From: Datisca glomerata
Lineage: Eukaryota; Streptophyta; Magnoliopsida; Cucurbitales; Datiscaceae
NCBI GenBank assembly: GCA_003255025.1
Contig: QANY01008229.1
Span: 1 to 64,000, forward strand
Direction of reading: 5' to 3'
DNA length: 64,000 nt
Below the pieces are notes generated by a model. It was not told the origin of the DNA, did no database searches, and saw only the letters and a list, made by a program, of their open reading frames with translations. Below are positions 11,400 to 23,444 of the stretch, one piece after another. Positions within the stretch are counted from its first letter, which is position 1. Every line of letters starts with the position of its first letter. A program made the position numbers and the translations under genes.

Positions 11400-12260
11400 T
11401 TTCTGGAAGTTTAGCCAACCGGCTTTGATTAACATTTGAACTCTAGCTTTCAACGTTATGCAATTTTCATTTGAATGTCCTATTGCCCAAGCCTAATAAT
11501 CACATCGAGCAGTTGGATCATACCACCTACGATATGGTGGCTGGAGAGGCTCGTAAGAGACCGACACCAATTGTGATAATAATTTTGTATAGGACATAAG
11601 AATTAAGTCATATTGGATAAACCGTTGGTTATTCCTATTCTTCCTTTGAGGCTGATAAACCTGACCAACATTTACTGGTGAGTTGGTGGTATCACACCGA
11701 ATCTAGGGTTGTTTTGAAATGTTGGTTGTTGGGAGTGATAGTTGTATGGCACTTATGAGGTATTTTCCACACATGATGTCGCAAATTTAGGTCATTCACC
11801 GTACTTTGGAAATCCTGGCCCGAGGTTCACAGCTTGTGAGGGATACACAAAATTGATTGTCTGTGCATCTATCTCTTTTTGCTTCGATGGCGACTCTTTT
11901 TTTGCGGAGGACGCTTTTGACACAACTTCTGAAATTCTACCATTTTTTATCTAATATTATATTCTTTCGCCAATCACAATCATATCAGAAAAAGTTGTTT
12001 GAAACATTCCCAGTCTTTCTATTATAGAATAGAGACCTCAAGGTATCGATGAAGATTGCGGTCATTTTATTTCCTGATAAGATGGGTTGCACCTGAGCCA
12101 CTAATTCCCTCCACATTTGAGCATATTACTTAAACCTTTCAGTAGTCTTTTTCTCCATCCTTTGTAAATGAAAATGATAAAAGCCATGTCCATATTGTAC
12201 TTGTATTGTCTCAGAAAAGCTTCAGCGAAGCCTTTTCATTCTCGGATATGTTAACTTTCC
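11400..12260 (-). pseudogene. Tat/Ogre-like gypsy gag, fragment
   Basis: Read leftwards from 12260, translated blocks match the gag of Tat-lineage gypsy elements. First comes a stretch ending in DNTSTIW or QYKYNMDMAF depending on frame. Then ERFKQYAQMW and a WLRCNPSYQEIK/VQPILSGNKMT block at 12150-12060, then MIVIGERI near 11980. Near 11510-11410 is a Cys/His block with WAIGHSNENC and ALIKAGWLNF-like residues (here VQMLIKAGWLN). Stops and frameshifts interrupt every block. The N-terminal part of gag is absent; the fragment ends abruptly against the LTR at 12268, which points the other way. Confidence 0.75.
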
Positions 12261-12267
12261 AACTAGA

Positions 12268-14319
12268 TGTATTTAGGTACCGTATTTTATCTGGCCCAAT
12301 AATTTGAGTATACACATTTTGTTTTTTTGGCTCATATGCTAGTATAAGAATGTGTATGATTTGAAAAAGATCTCATTTCTAAAGTAGAAAAGTAGCCCAA
12401 GGACTAAAAAAATAGTCCAAAGACTAAAAAAATAAAAAATGAGCAAATGGACTAAAAAAAAGGTAAACCCTAATTTTACCTATAAATACGGAGTGAATCC
12501 TTCATTTGAAGGGAGGTCATTTTTTGGAAAGAGAAAGGGAGGTCATTTTTTGGGGAGAGAAAGAGATGTCATTTTCTTGAGAGAGAATTAGAGGATATCA
12601 CTTTAGAAAGAGTGTGTAAGAAATATGAGAGATTTTTCAAGATCGAGAGAAAGAGATTTTACATTTCTATTGATCTATTCATCTTCTCTCATTTTTTTTC
12701 TTAAGGTAGTTTAAATTTTTGAATATTAGCTAACGATATATCTTGTTCATTATTCTTCATCGTCTCTCTTCCACAATCATGTAGTGCATACTCTTTGTTT
12801 CATTTTCCATATATAAGTGTTTGCTTCTCTTACTTCATATTTTACTCTTAATCTTGAGTTTTATTTTTTGATAATGAGATATCTTTGTCATCAACTCAAT
12901 TAATGAATATGATGATAAAGCCTTTGAGGGGTGAAAATTAATTCAGTGTGAATCAACCCTTTAATAGGTTAAAAGTGTACATTTGTTGTAAAAATCATCT
13001 ATGATAATTTCTCATATATAAAAATGCATAAAATAGATAGTTAAACATTTATATAAAGATTATACAAAAATTTAAGCTTTGATTTTTTTAAAATGCACAA
13101 TCCTTTTCATTTTTTAGATCTCGTTGCTATTTTTATGACTCTTGTTTAAAATAGCATCATCCATGATCATTTCTTTGCTATTTGATTATAAATGAAGCAA
13201 GAAAAGAAATAATGGTAATTAGTGAACTAAGTAGTCCAAAATAAGAAAAGGTATACTTATACCAATTATATATTTTTAAATATATATTTGTGTGTAGTTC
13301 AAATTTATTTATATATAAAGAAATTAATATTACTTTATTTATAATATTATAATTATTTTATATAAAAAATTATTAAAAGTAAAAAAAACAAATACAGGAT
13401 GATATCATCCTCTTCCACCGCTGTGTCTAATAGAGGGTGATTACCCTCTGCGCCCCCCTCCTCAGTTTTTGGTTTTTTCATATTCATTTTATTTTAATTT
13501 CATCTCTTTTATTTCTTTTTGTATATTTATTTTAATATTCACTTCACTTTACATTTCTCTTCTTTTACGTGGTTTGCATATTCATCTTATACCTTACATT
13601 TTCTCCACTTTGTCATCATACAATCACATGTGATTCTAACTTTTTTTATCTATTTATTTGTTTTTCCTTTTTTAGTTATTAATAATAACCTTTGTTTAGA
13701 TCTTTATTTATGTAGCTCTCTTATATTATCATGTTTGTGATTCATTACTCATTAACTTATGATTATATAGCATGTATATGATTGCATCACAAAATTACAT
13801 GTAAATTTTAATTCATGTTATCTTTAAGATTTAGTTTTTTTACTAAAATTTTCCGATGACGGACTTTGAGATTTTTGAGATACCAAATTTCTTGAACTAT
13901 TGAGGTGAGGAGTTATTTTTTGGATACCAAGAATAACTCCAATAATGCTTTGATTCTTAAAAAATATATATAAAAAAATTCAATGGACTTTGTATCACCC
14001 ATTATAAGTCATTTATTTTGTTCACTTTTATGATGCAAATGTACCAAATTGGACATTCAAAAATGAATTTCTTTAACCTTATTTTAAAATATAATTTGGA
14101 CAGCATTTGATAACCATTTTAACAATGAGTTTGTGGGGTGGGGTGCTAATACTTTCTCCACTCATAAATGACTCTTGAACCAACTTTAAATTTTCGTAGA
14201 CCATTTTTTTAAAATTGGGTGACCAATCAGACCCTAAAATGATTGGTGGTGACTCCAAATTACTTTTATTCAAAAATGATTTTTCAATTGTCACTCTGCG
14301 TCGCGTGTACGTTGCGACA
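12268..14319 (+). repeat. Long LTR of a Tat/Ogre-like gypsy element (copy 2)
   Basis: It begins TGTATTTAGGTACCGTATTTT and ends GTTGCGACA, three bases before a PBS, giving 2052 bp. It is the same family as 5555-7534 but in opposite orientation. Shared blocks run through the whole length, for example the TTAGCTAACGATATATCTTG area near 12728 against 7010, and the purine-rich GGAGGTCATTTTTTGGGGAGA area near 12540. It contains no gene. The ORF at 13519-13740 mirrors the one at 6135-6395 and reflects shared A/T-rich LTR sequence. Confidence 0.8.
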
Positions 14320-14322
14320 TCT

Positions 14323-14340
14323 TGGCAACTCCACTAGGGA
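14323..14340 (+). other. Primer-binding site of the Tat/Ogre-like element
   Basis: TGGCAACTCCACTAGGGA, three bases after the LTR end. It differs at two positions from TGGCGACTCCACTGGGGA, the form I associate with Tat/Ogre-lineage elements (reported as complementary to a tRNA-Arg). This fixes the element's orientation as +. Confidence 0.75.
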
Positions 14341-14827
14341 TGCAATTAGTGTAACCATTTTCTTAGATCGATAGAGAGTCAAGCCTAAATGTTGTCATAT
14401 GCTATCCTTTTTATGTGTATATATTTTTTACGTAATTCCTAATTTCACACGAGTACACTAACCCCGTACCCGGGATTTTCCTTTAGGATTAGTGAGAATG
14501 AGTAGTGGAATGCCTTCGTGGAATTGCGGTTCCTGTGCATGCTCATGAATGTTCTCACTCAAGTCAACCCTTTCGGGATACTATTTGGAGGGCCCTGTTA
14601 CTCTATTTAAAATAACAGTGTAGACAGCCTAGGAGTATTAAGTGATTTTAGACCTAACCAGATGTATCTAGGCAACCTTAAAACCCCTTAATGAGCAATA
14701 AAAATTAAATCATAGGGTCTTCCGAATGTGCTAAGTAGGACACGTTGACTATTTATGTGGTGGATGTTATCTGTCATAATTTTTTTTTCAAATTGAGTCC
14801 TCATCATCATCGTTATCATATCATCAT

Positions 14828-14870
<43 letters not shown>

Positions 14871-15640
14871 CCGTAGATGTATCATTTTCATCACTATATA
14901 CTTCATTGATTACTATGGTCACCATTTTAGCATAAAAGTAGAATAATTTTTTAATGACGAATCTTATTTCTCTCCATTTTTAAAGTTGTCATTAACACCA
15001 TCCATCAAATTTTTGTAATTCATGATTTGTATATAATTCTCCATTTCATGCATCAGAAGTTCATTATTTCTTATATGCATTTTAGGTTCATGCATCGTAG
15101 GTTCATCATTATATTATAGGTCATTGATTCTTTCATGCATTATGATTTCTTCTTCATGCATTGAAGTTTCTTTCATTCCTTTATAATTGTAGTTTCTTTT
15201 TCTCATTTATGCATCACTAATATAGTTTTCCTTTCTTTTGCTTTGAAAAAATAAAAATGAAAGAGAAAAAATACTCATTGGATGCGTCTCCATTATCCTT
15301 AAAGAGTATAATCTCAAGCTAGAGAATGGATAAATAATATAGAGAGCAATCACGAGAGGATATGAAACAATAAATTAGGGTGCTGGAAGAGCAAATGGCT
15401 AGAGTGTTAGAACTCCTCGCCATGAGCAGAAGAAATGCATGTCTTGAAAATTTACAAAGGGTTCCATTATCATAGATCAACTGTCAAATGATACTCCACT
15501 GTACCTTCTTGGATTCACTCCAACCTATCAACATCATCAGGCAGATCAATTCCAGCATGCCTCATCGATACCAATAAATGTGCAGCACTACCCATTTTCA
15601 AGTCCCTAGGAATTGATGCATTCAAGAAAAACTAGGTATA
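14341..15640 (+). pseudogene. Leader and N-terminal gag of the Tat/Ogre-like element
   Basis: The sequence after the PBS is a long untranslated leader to about 15240, including an (ATC)n microsatellite. From about 15260 to 15620, degenerate frames give gag N-terminal features: a helical stretch reading VLEEQMARVLELLAMSRR (15381-15434), then a proline-rich HHQADQFQHASSIP region near 15530. Both are typical of the poorly conserved N-terminus of Tat-lineage gag. The frame then breaks off against an unrelated gypsy fragment at about 15640. The remaining gag and pol are absent from this side. Confidence 0.6.
14801..14872. repeat. (ATC)n microsatellite
   Basis: A nearly perfect run of TCA/ATC triplets, at least fifteen uninterrupted units in its right half, lies within the gypsy leader. 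Confidence 0.95.
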
Positions 15641-16163
15641 ACACCCAAACACTGGCTACAGACCAATGGGCAAGGGTTGAAGAAGACCAGGGGAGCTTGT
15701 ATTATCGTACTTACAAGTTTGGCAAGTCATACACCGCCTAATGTAATTGCGAACATCTTTCTTCATTCCCTTCCAATAAAAAAGCAACTGAAGTCTTTTA
15801 TAAGTACCCTGAATTCCCGAATGTCCACCTACCGCTGAATCATGCATTCGTTGTAGAATTTTATTTTTTAGCTGGATATCACTGCCTACTACCAGCCTTC
15901 CCTTCCTACGTAACAACCCTCCGTACCGAGTATAAGGACCCTGATCACCTTTCCCTTCTTATAAGGACTTAAGAATAGGCTGTAATTTGCTGTCATTAGA
16001 CAAGCTACGTTCGATCTCAGGCAGCAAACTACCCACTGGAGTTGAAATAGTCAATGCAGCAAATTCAGAGCCTGGTAACCGTGAAAGAGCATCTGCAGCA
16101 GCATTATCTCTCCCCTTTTTATACCATATCTCGAAGTCATAGCCAAACAATTTGGATATATAT
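15640..16163 (-). pseudogene. Ty3/gypsy RNase H C-terminus and integrase zinc-binding domain
   Basis: Two open blocks occur on the minus strand. At 16163-15959 there is the RNase H C-terminus with KLFGYDFEIWYKKGRDN followed by ADALSRLPG, a strong gypsy signature. At 15916-15656 there is the integrase HHCC zinc domain: MHDSAVGGHSGIQGTYKRL, then FYWKGMKKDV and CMTCQTCK. A stop at about 15957 separates them. The catalytic integrase core is missing, since the fragment ends at 15640. The family differs from the Tat/Ogre-like copies around it and could be related to the gypsy at 1-2190, but the two do not overlap so this cannot be tested here. Confidence 0.8.
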
Positions 16164-17370
16164 TGTCCAGTAAACTCGTCACTCACTATTTGAAGGGTTC
16201 AAATAGTAATTTTATACTACTTGAACCCTTCAAGTAATTTTTTTTCTTAAAGTCTATTGTCTAGTAAGCAAAAACTACTTGAGGGTTCAAGTAGTTTTTT
16301 TTTTCTTAAAGTCTATTGTCTAGTAAGCAAAAACTACTTGAGGGTTCAAGTAGTAAAAACTTACTACTTGAGGAGTCTAGTGGACAATAAACTTCAGGAG
16401 GAAAATAAACTTCAGGAGGAAAAAAAACTATTTGAAGGGGTTCAAGTAATGTAAAAAAATTACTAATTGATGTAGCAAAAATCTCAAAAAAATCCTTAAA
16501 ATACCAAAAGTTGTTGAATCACGCACGATTTCCAGTAATCGGTCTTCAAAAACATGTTGAATCCTATGAAAAAACCCAAAATTTCAACCGAAACAACTTT
16601 TGGGTCTCTGAAAGTGATTAAAAGAGTGTTTTCAGGACTCGAAACTGGGCTACAAAAAGCAATCCCAATCATAAATATAGATCTATGAGTAAAATTCGAT
16701 TTGATATCTTACGCGCCACGTGGATCCACCCGAGTCAAAAGTTATGTCCTCCGGAAGTTGACATGCGCGTGCCACAATCCATTTGTTCTAGAAATTCTAA
16801 AGCTGCACCGTCTGCATCACTATTTGAACCCTTCAAGTAGTGACGAGTTTACTCCACAATAGACTTCAAGAGAAAAAATTTACTTGAAGGGTTCAAGTTA
16901 CTTGAACCCTTAAAGTAATCATTTTTGTCTCCAAGAATCAATTTTTCAGTGAGCGTGTGGCTACTTGAAGGGTTCAAATAGTCATTTTTTACTACAAGTA
17001 TTTTTTTTCTCTTGAAATCTATTGTCCAGTAAGTTTCTCACTACTTGAAGGGTTCAAGTAGTCATTTTTTATTACTTGAACCCTTTAAGTAGTCACTTGC
17101 TCTCCGGATAAATCACTACAGGAGACAAAAATGACTACTCGAAGAGTTCAAGTAGTAAAAAAAACTATTTGAACCCTTCCAGTAGTCATTTTATTTCATG
17201 TAGTGATTTATACAGAGAGCGTGTGACTACTTAAATGGTTCAAGTAGTCAAAAAACACTACTTGAACCTTTCAAGTAGTCAAATTATCTGTTGTTGTCCA
17301 TTTTATATAGAGGCATGTACTACTTGAACGATTCAAGTAGTATTTCTTGCAATAATTTATATAGAGAGCA
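16160..17370. repeat. Array of short palindromes (TACTTGAA-NNN-TTCAAGTA)
   Basis: At least twelve imperfect palindromes with the core CTACTTGAA-GGG-TTCAAGTAG are seen, for example near 16184, 16217, 16270, 16333, 16428, 16820, 16962, 17042, 17135, 17228 and 17321. Orientation of the three-base centre (GGG or CCC) varies. Many are separated by a second motif, CTATTGTCCAGTAAG. One unit (16261-16319) is duplicated with a 59-bp period. A solo LTR (16468-16819) interrupts the array. Similar arrays lie at 24770-25140 and 29345-29715. The spacing is irregular, unlike a satellite, and suits the subterminal region of a DNA transposon, but no transposase was identified. Confidence 0.85.
16468..16819 (-). 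mobile_element. Solo LTR, copy 2, inside palindrome array
   Basis: 352 bp, starting TGATGTAGC and ending CTGCATCA, reverse-complement relative to the copy at 3845. Flanks are CTAAT (16463-16467) and CTATT (16820-16824), a 5-bp target duplication with one mismatch. It is shorter than copies 1 and 3 through internal deletions. The shared core (GATATCTTACGCG and TGTTGAATCACGCACG) is clear. Confidence 0.75.
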
Positions 17371-18965
17371 ATCTAGATATAGAAATTGACCTTATCCACA
17401 CAGTAATCAATCTTGAACCCCTCATCAATTTATAAATACTTAAATTTCAATCAACAAATATATCTAATCAATAAACTTATAATCCAAAGAAGTGTAAAAG
17501 AATTCACAAAATCCAAACGAAAAAAAATTCTCAAGCCTCAAGTTTTTTCCAGCCACTGACACTTTGTGCCATCAAATACCCATTCTGCCATTTTGATCAG
17601 ATCCAATAGATTTGAGTTGGTTAAGTACCCATTTAGCCATTACCACCATTGAAGCCTAAACGACTACGTCATGGTCAAAACCAGTGCGATTAAGAGGAAG
17701 AACTTCGTAGAATAGGAAAGCATGAAGGAAACAAACCTTCGTTGCTTCGCTGACTAGGAAAACATGGAGGAAACGAACTAGAAAGCATGGAGGAAACAAT
17801 GAGGCGAAGAAGAAGAAGAAGAGTGAATGAATGAGTATCGATTTGATCTTTGCATGGGGAAAAGGAAAAGAAATGATGAAGAAAGAGAGAGTTGAAATTT
17901 TTTATTTTGATTACGGTGGGTCAGGGGTGTAAACTTTTGGATTTTGAGAAAGGAGTATAAAAAGCTTTAACCAAAATGAAAAGGATACATATTTACAAAT
18001 AACCTTAAAATCATAGTAAGTTTGAAAGCCTTTCATTTGAAAGTAATTTAATGCATTAAAAAATGTTACTTTAAATCATATGTAGTCAATATTATTGTTG
18101 TTGAAATTATTTTTATAAAAAACACATACTCTATATATTTCTTAAAATATTTTTACATGCACATGCTCATAAATATGTTTTGAAAATATATGTAAGTAAT
18201 TCTTAGAAAAACATGTATTACATAAATTATGAACTAAAATATTATTATTTAAATATATAAAAGCGTTTTAGTCATAAAATACTAACAAACACACTCTTAA
18301 TGATACTAGTTGAATACCCATGCATTACACGAAAACTAATAATTTTTATTTTTGAATTAAAAAACATAAAAATATTATGACGTAAAATCAAAATTGAAGC
18401 GCAATTTTAATACTTTGAAAAATATTCTTCTAAATTTTTATTTTATCCTATAATCATATTATTTATTTACAATAGTATTCATGTATATTTTTTTTAATAG
18501 GAGAATCGAAACACTCAACATTTTTTATCTTAGAATTTGAATCATGGTTAAAATAGGAGACAATCTAATACAACAATTTATTTAGAATGTGAGGTCATTT
18601 TATCTATGATATTTTTGTGGTAAATATGTAATCAAGTAGAAGTCCTACTCTTTTTTTAGATTTGGATCTCTTAAACATGCACAACTTCACACATACACAT
18701 TTATTTTACAGATTGCTACTACCACTATTAATATTCTATTCATTGGCTTCCGCATATATGTTACTCCACGACAACCTCTTGATCTTCTTCTTCGTCATTG
18801 TTGCTTCCTCAAAATATGACTCAGTGTGACATGATGGCTTGATGACGTACTCCATGTTGAAGTTGAAATACAATTTTATTTTTGTTCTAATTTCTTTTAG
18901 AAGAAACTAAATCAATATCAACACTTTGATATCCTTGTAAATTAATAATATTCATCATCAATAAT
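17371..18965. other. A/T-rich stretch without recognisable genes
   Basis: 17540-18000 resembles 25140-25330 in layout (GATTTGAT...TGCAT...GAAAAAG...ATGATGA), so it is probably the inner side of the same transposon as the palindrome array. 18000-18965 is A/T rich with no coding signal that I can support. No 5' LTR or PBS for the following copia element is visible. Confidence 0.5.
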
Positions 18966-18974
18966 AGTAGAAGT

Positions 18975-19502
18975 ACTCGTTTCACCGATATTATTAATGA
19001 CTTGAAATCTCTTGGTAAAACTTATTCTAATGTTGAAATGGTGAGAAAAATTCTTAGGTGTCTACCAAAGAATTGGGAGGCCAAGGTGACCTCCATCCAA
19101 GAAACCAAAGATCTCAACACACTTCCTCTTGAAAAACTTATTGCCTCATTGATGATGCATGAAATGAGGCTAAATAATGACGAAGAAGATACATCAAATA
19201 AGAAGAACATTGCACTAAAATCAACACTTGAACAATCTGATAGTGAGAAGGATGACTATGATGAGGAAGATGACATAGCCCTACTCACTAGGCGATTCAA
19301 GAAATTCTTAAATAGAAGGAAAAATGCTCCAAAAAAATATGATAAGAAGATACCTCGTGACACACTCATGTGCTATGAGTGTAAAAGGCCCGGGCACATA
19401 AAAGCTGATTGTCCAAATCTAAGTAATGCCCCAAAGAAGTTCAAAATAAGAGGATTCAAGGCAACTTGGGATGAGACTGATGATGGCGACACCAAAGACT
19501 AA
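18975..19502 (+). pseudogene. Copia family A gag
   Basis: The frame contains the UBN2 gag core (MVRKILRCLPKNWEAKVTSI, then EKLIASLMMHEMR), an acidic region, a basic region (FKKFLNRRKNAPKKYDKK) and a CCHC zinc knuckle CYECKRPGHIKADC at 19371-19412. The first part of gag is missing; homology begins at about 18975 with FTDIINDLKSLGK. A coiled-coil-like tail follows in broken frames at 19503-19925 (NDLNSTIYKFINGRNNLGKL). Confidence 0.85.
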
Positions 19503-20137
19503 GAATAAAAAGTTGCAAACATGTGTTTCATGGCACTAGAAGATGATGTAAGTTCATCTAAGCTAACTGTAAATGATAAACCTAGTTATGAAGAACTTGA
19601 AAATGCTTTTGAAGAGTTTTATAGTGAGTTTGAAAAACTTCACTTAAAAAGAAAAATTATGAAAAATGGTTTTTCAAAAATTTAAGAAGAAAATGATGCT
19701 TTGAAAAGTGAGAATTTGAAAATCAAAGCAAACCTTACATGTTTTGTATCAAGACCTTGTTCAAAGCCAAAATAGAGAAAATGATTTAAATTCAACCATT
19801 TATAAATTTATAAATGGAAGAAACAATCTTGGCAAACTTTTTGATAAGCAAAAGAATGCTTCCGATAAAAAGGGATTAGGATATCAACATTTTCAAAACA
19901 AAAAAATCACAAAAATATTTTTGTAAAACCAACACAATATCCTTCTATCATTTGTCACTATTGTAGAGTTAAAAGTCACAAAAGTTATTCATGCTTTCAT
20001 AAAAAGAAATATATTTTTCATAAAAGAAATGAATAGATTCTCTACAATACTAACCCTCAAGGATCCAAAACGATTTGGGTACCAAAAGTCAACTTCTAAA
20101 TTTTTATGTTATAGGCACCATTGAAGAAGAAAGATAA

Positions 20138-23110
20138 ATGGTATCTTGATAATGGATGCTCAAGACATGGGCCGGTGATGAATCAAAACTTACTCAAATT
20201 TGTCGAAAGAAAGGACATGTCACCTTTGGAGATGATAAGAAAGGCAAAATCATTGGTATTGGCTCTGCAGGTAATGACTCTTCTCATGCTATAGATAAAA
20301 TTCTACTTGTAGATGGTCTAAAAAATATTTACTCAGTATAAGTCAACTTTGTGATAAAAACTATAGAGTAATTTTTTAACAGGATTTTTGTCTAATTATA
20401 GATATAGTGTCAAATAAAATTTTATTTGTTGGACAAATGGACCAAAATGTTTACACTATTAATTTAAGTGATTTCCAAAATTATAATGACAAAATATTTT
20501 CTCATTTTTGACAATGATAGTTGGCTATGGCATAGAAGACTTGGGCACGCTAGCATGGATTTATGTTCAAAACTATCAAAAAGTTATTTAGTAAAAGGTC
20601 TTCCAAAAATAATTTTTGTGAAAGATAAAATTTGTGATGCATGCCAAATGGATAAACAAGTTAAGAGCTCTTTCAAATTAAAACATGTGGTGCCAACCAC
20701 TAGACCATTGTAATTACTACACATGGACTTATTTGACCCTTCAAAAATTGCAAGTTTTGGGGGTAAACACTATGCATTTTTCATAGTTGATGATTTTTCA
20801 AGATATACTTGAGTTTTATTTCTAAAAAATAAGAATAAAACTTTTAAAACATTTAGAATGTTTTGCAAACTAGTTCAAAATGAAAAAGGTTTTACAATTT
20901 CAAAAATTAGAAGTGATCATGGTGGAGAATTTGAAAATAGAAACTTTGAAACTTTTTGCAATGAAAATGATATTTCACATGAGTTTTTTACTCCTAGAAC
21001 TTCAAAACAAAATGGTGTTGTTGAGAGGAAAAATTGGTCCCTACAAGAAATGGCAAGAACAATGATAAATGAGAATGGCTTACCTAAGTACTTTTGAGCT
21101 GAAGCCGTTAATACATCTCGCTACATTATGAATCGTGTTTTATTTAGACCTAGTTTAAACAAAACTCCTTATGAACTTTGGAAAAACAAAATTTCTAATA
21201 TTAGTTATTTGAAAGTTTTTGGGTATACATATTTTATTTTAAATAATAAGGACAACCTTAGTAAGTTCAATTCTAAAACTGACTTATGAAACTTTTTAGA
21301 ATATTCCATATCTAGCAAACCATTTAGAGTTTATAATAGAAGAACATTAGTTGTGGAAGAATCCGCGCATGTTGTATTTGATGAATCTTTTCCCTCTAAC
21401 AACTTTTGTGAACAAGATGATGAAATTATAAGAAAGGTAGAAGGGGTTGATATTAATACTAATAAAGGATCAAGTCACTCTCCCCAAGAAAATGTCAAAG
21501 TACAAGATTACAATCAACTTCCAAAAGAATGGAAGATTGTAAAAGATTATCTAAAGGAGCTCTTAGTGGGAGACATATCAAAAGGAGTAGAGACTCACTC
21601 TACGCTTCATAATATTGGTAACGTTACTTTTATTTCTCAACTTGAGCCTAAATCTTTTTATAGAGGCTGAAAAGATGAATATTGGATAGTTACTATGCAA
21701 GAAAAACTTGATCAATTTGAAAGAAGTAATGTATGAGAACATGTGTCTAGACCCTCTAAGCACTCGGTAGTCGGCACTAAGTGGGTGTTTAGAAATAAGG
21801 TAGATGAAAATGACATTGTTACTCGAAATAAAGCTAGATTAGTTGCTCAAGGCTATAATAAAAAAGAATGTAGAGATTATGATGAAACTTTCACTCCCGT
21901 TGCTAGACTTGAGTCAATAAGAATGCTATTAGCATTTGCATATTTTAAAGATTTTGTTTTATATTAAATGGATGTCAAGAGTTCATTTTAAATGGATACA
22001 TCATAGAGGAAGTTTATGTAGAACAACCTCCCGATTTTCGTAGTTCGAATTTTCCAAATCACGTGTAAAAACTTAAAAATGCTCTCTATGGAATAAAACA
22101 AGCTTCTAGAGCTTGGTACGAAAGGCTAAGTAAATTTCTTATTGATGATGGATTTAACATGAATAAAATAGATAACACCATTTTCATAAAATCAAAAGGC
22201 AATGATATCTTAATTGTCCAAATATATGTAGATAATAAATTTTTTGGTGCCACTAACGAATATTTGTGTAAGAAATTTACAAGATCTATGAGCAAGGAGT
22301 TTGAAATGAGCATGATGGAAAAATTGAACTTCTTCTTTGGACTACAAATTAAGAAAATGAAGGATGAGATCTTTATAAACCAAAAAAAAATACACCAATG
22401 ATTTGCTCAAGAAATTTGGTATGGAAAATGTGAAGGCTAGTAAAACTCCTATGAGTACCACGACAAAGCTAGACAAAGATGAGAAAGGTAAAGACGTCGA
22501 TATAAAAAATATTGAGGTATGATTGGATCTCTACTTTACTTAACTGCTAGTAGACCCGATATCATGTTTAGTGTATGTTTATGTGCTCATTTTCAAACTT
22601 TTCCCAAAGAATCACATTTACAAGCTATTAAAAGAATTTTTAAATATTTACTTGGAACAACTAAATTTGGCATTTGGTATCCAAAATGTGATAATCTTGA
22701 TTTAATTGGGTATTCTGATTCGGATTTTGCTGGAAGCTTAACTGATAGAAAAAGTACAAGTAGTACATGTCAATTTTTAGGACACTCACTTGTTTCTTGG
22801 TTTAGAAAAAGTAAAATTCAGTAGCACTATCAACCGCTGAAGCTGAATATATTTCTACCAGTAGTTGTTGTGCTCAAATTTTGTGGACGAAGCAAACTCT
22901 AAAAGAATTTGGTTTAGTTTTTGAAAATGTTCCTATTAGATGTGATAATACTAGTACAATTAATGTATCCAAAAATCATATTTTACATTCTTAGACATAA
23001 TTTTATCCGAGATCATGTGCAAAAAGTGGATATTTCACTAGAGTTTGTAAACACTACAAATCAACTTACGGATATTTTCACAAAACCATTAAATGTTGAA
23101 AGTTTTTGTA
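20138..23110 (+). pseudogene. Copia family A pol (protease, integrase, RT, RNase H), broken
   Basis: The protease starts WYLDNGCSRH, with DNG in place of the usual DSG, then shifts frame at about 20160. The GAG-pre-integrase segment WLWHRRLGHASMDL is at 20520. The integrase core includes IRSDHGGEFENRNF and KQNGVVERKN, with stops at 20713, 20810 and 21096. RT includes GTKWVFRNKVDEND, ARLVAQGYNK and FTPVARLESIR. Its catalytic box reads YVDNKFFGATN where YVDDIIFGATN is usual, so the second aspartate is lost. RNase H includes IGSLLYLTASRPDIMF and YSDSDFAGS. The TNQLTDIFTKPLN tail is at 23055. Multiple stops make it non-functional. Confidence 0.88.
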
Positions 23111-23444
23111 AAAATAGGTTTGCTTTGGGGATTTTAGATATTAGTCAAAAAATTTCTACTTACCATGTCAAGATAAAAGTATTTTATCTCATTATTATGA
23201 TTTAATTCTTTTTATGATAACAAAGGGGGAGAAAATAGAATATGCTTAAGAATTATATTTTTATCTTGATAGGTAAGCATATATTTAGGGGGAGTAAATT
23301 AAATTATTTTGATTAAATACATTTTTTTGTCTTAGTGGTTTGTCATCATAAAAAAGGGAGATTGTTAGCCCTATATTTCTATGAGATATGTTTTGATGAT
23401 AACAGAACATTGACGTTGCTAATAAATCTAATCATGTTTGCAGA

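Larger units (their letters stand above)
18966..23440 (+). mobile_element. Ty1/copia element, family A, lacking 5' LTR
   Basis: In order it holds gag (18975-19502), protease (20138-20341), integrase (20468-21270), RT (21743-22420), RNase H (22519-22975), a C-terminal tail to about 23110, polypurine tracts (AACAAAGGGGGAG at 23219 and AAAAAAGGGAGAT at 23350) and the first 80 bp of an LTR starting TGTTAGCCC at 23363. The 5' LTR and gag start are missing. The order with integrase before RT is diagnostic of copia. The LTR start and the long 3' leader resemble SIRE/Maximus-type elements; that lineage call is inference. Confidence 0.85.

Noticed and set aside
16160..17370. CRISPR-like array of repeated palindromes
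   Set aside because: The window is plant nuclear DNA. Spacing is irregular, the repeats are imperfect and reverse direction, and there are no cas genes.
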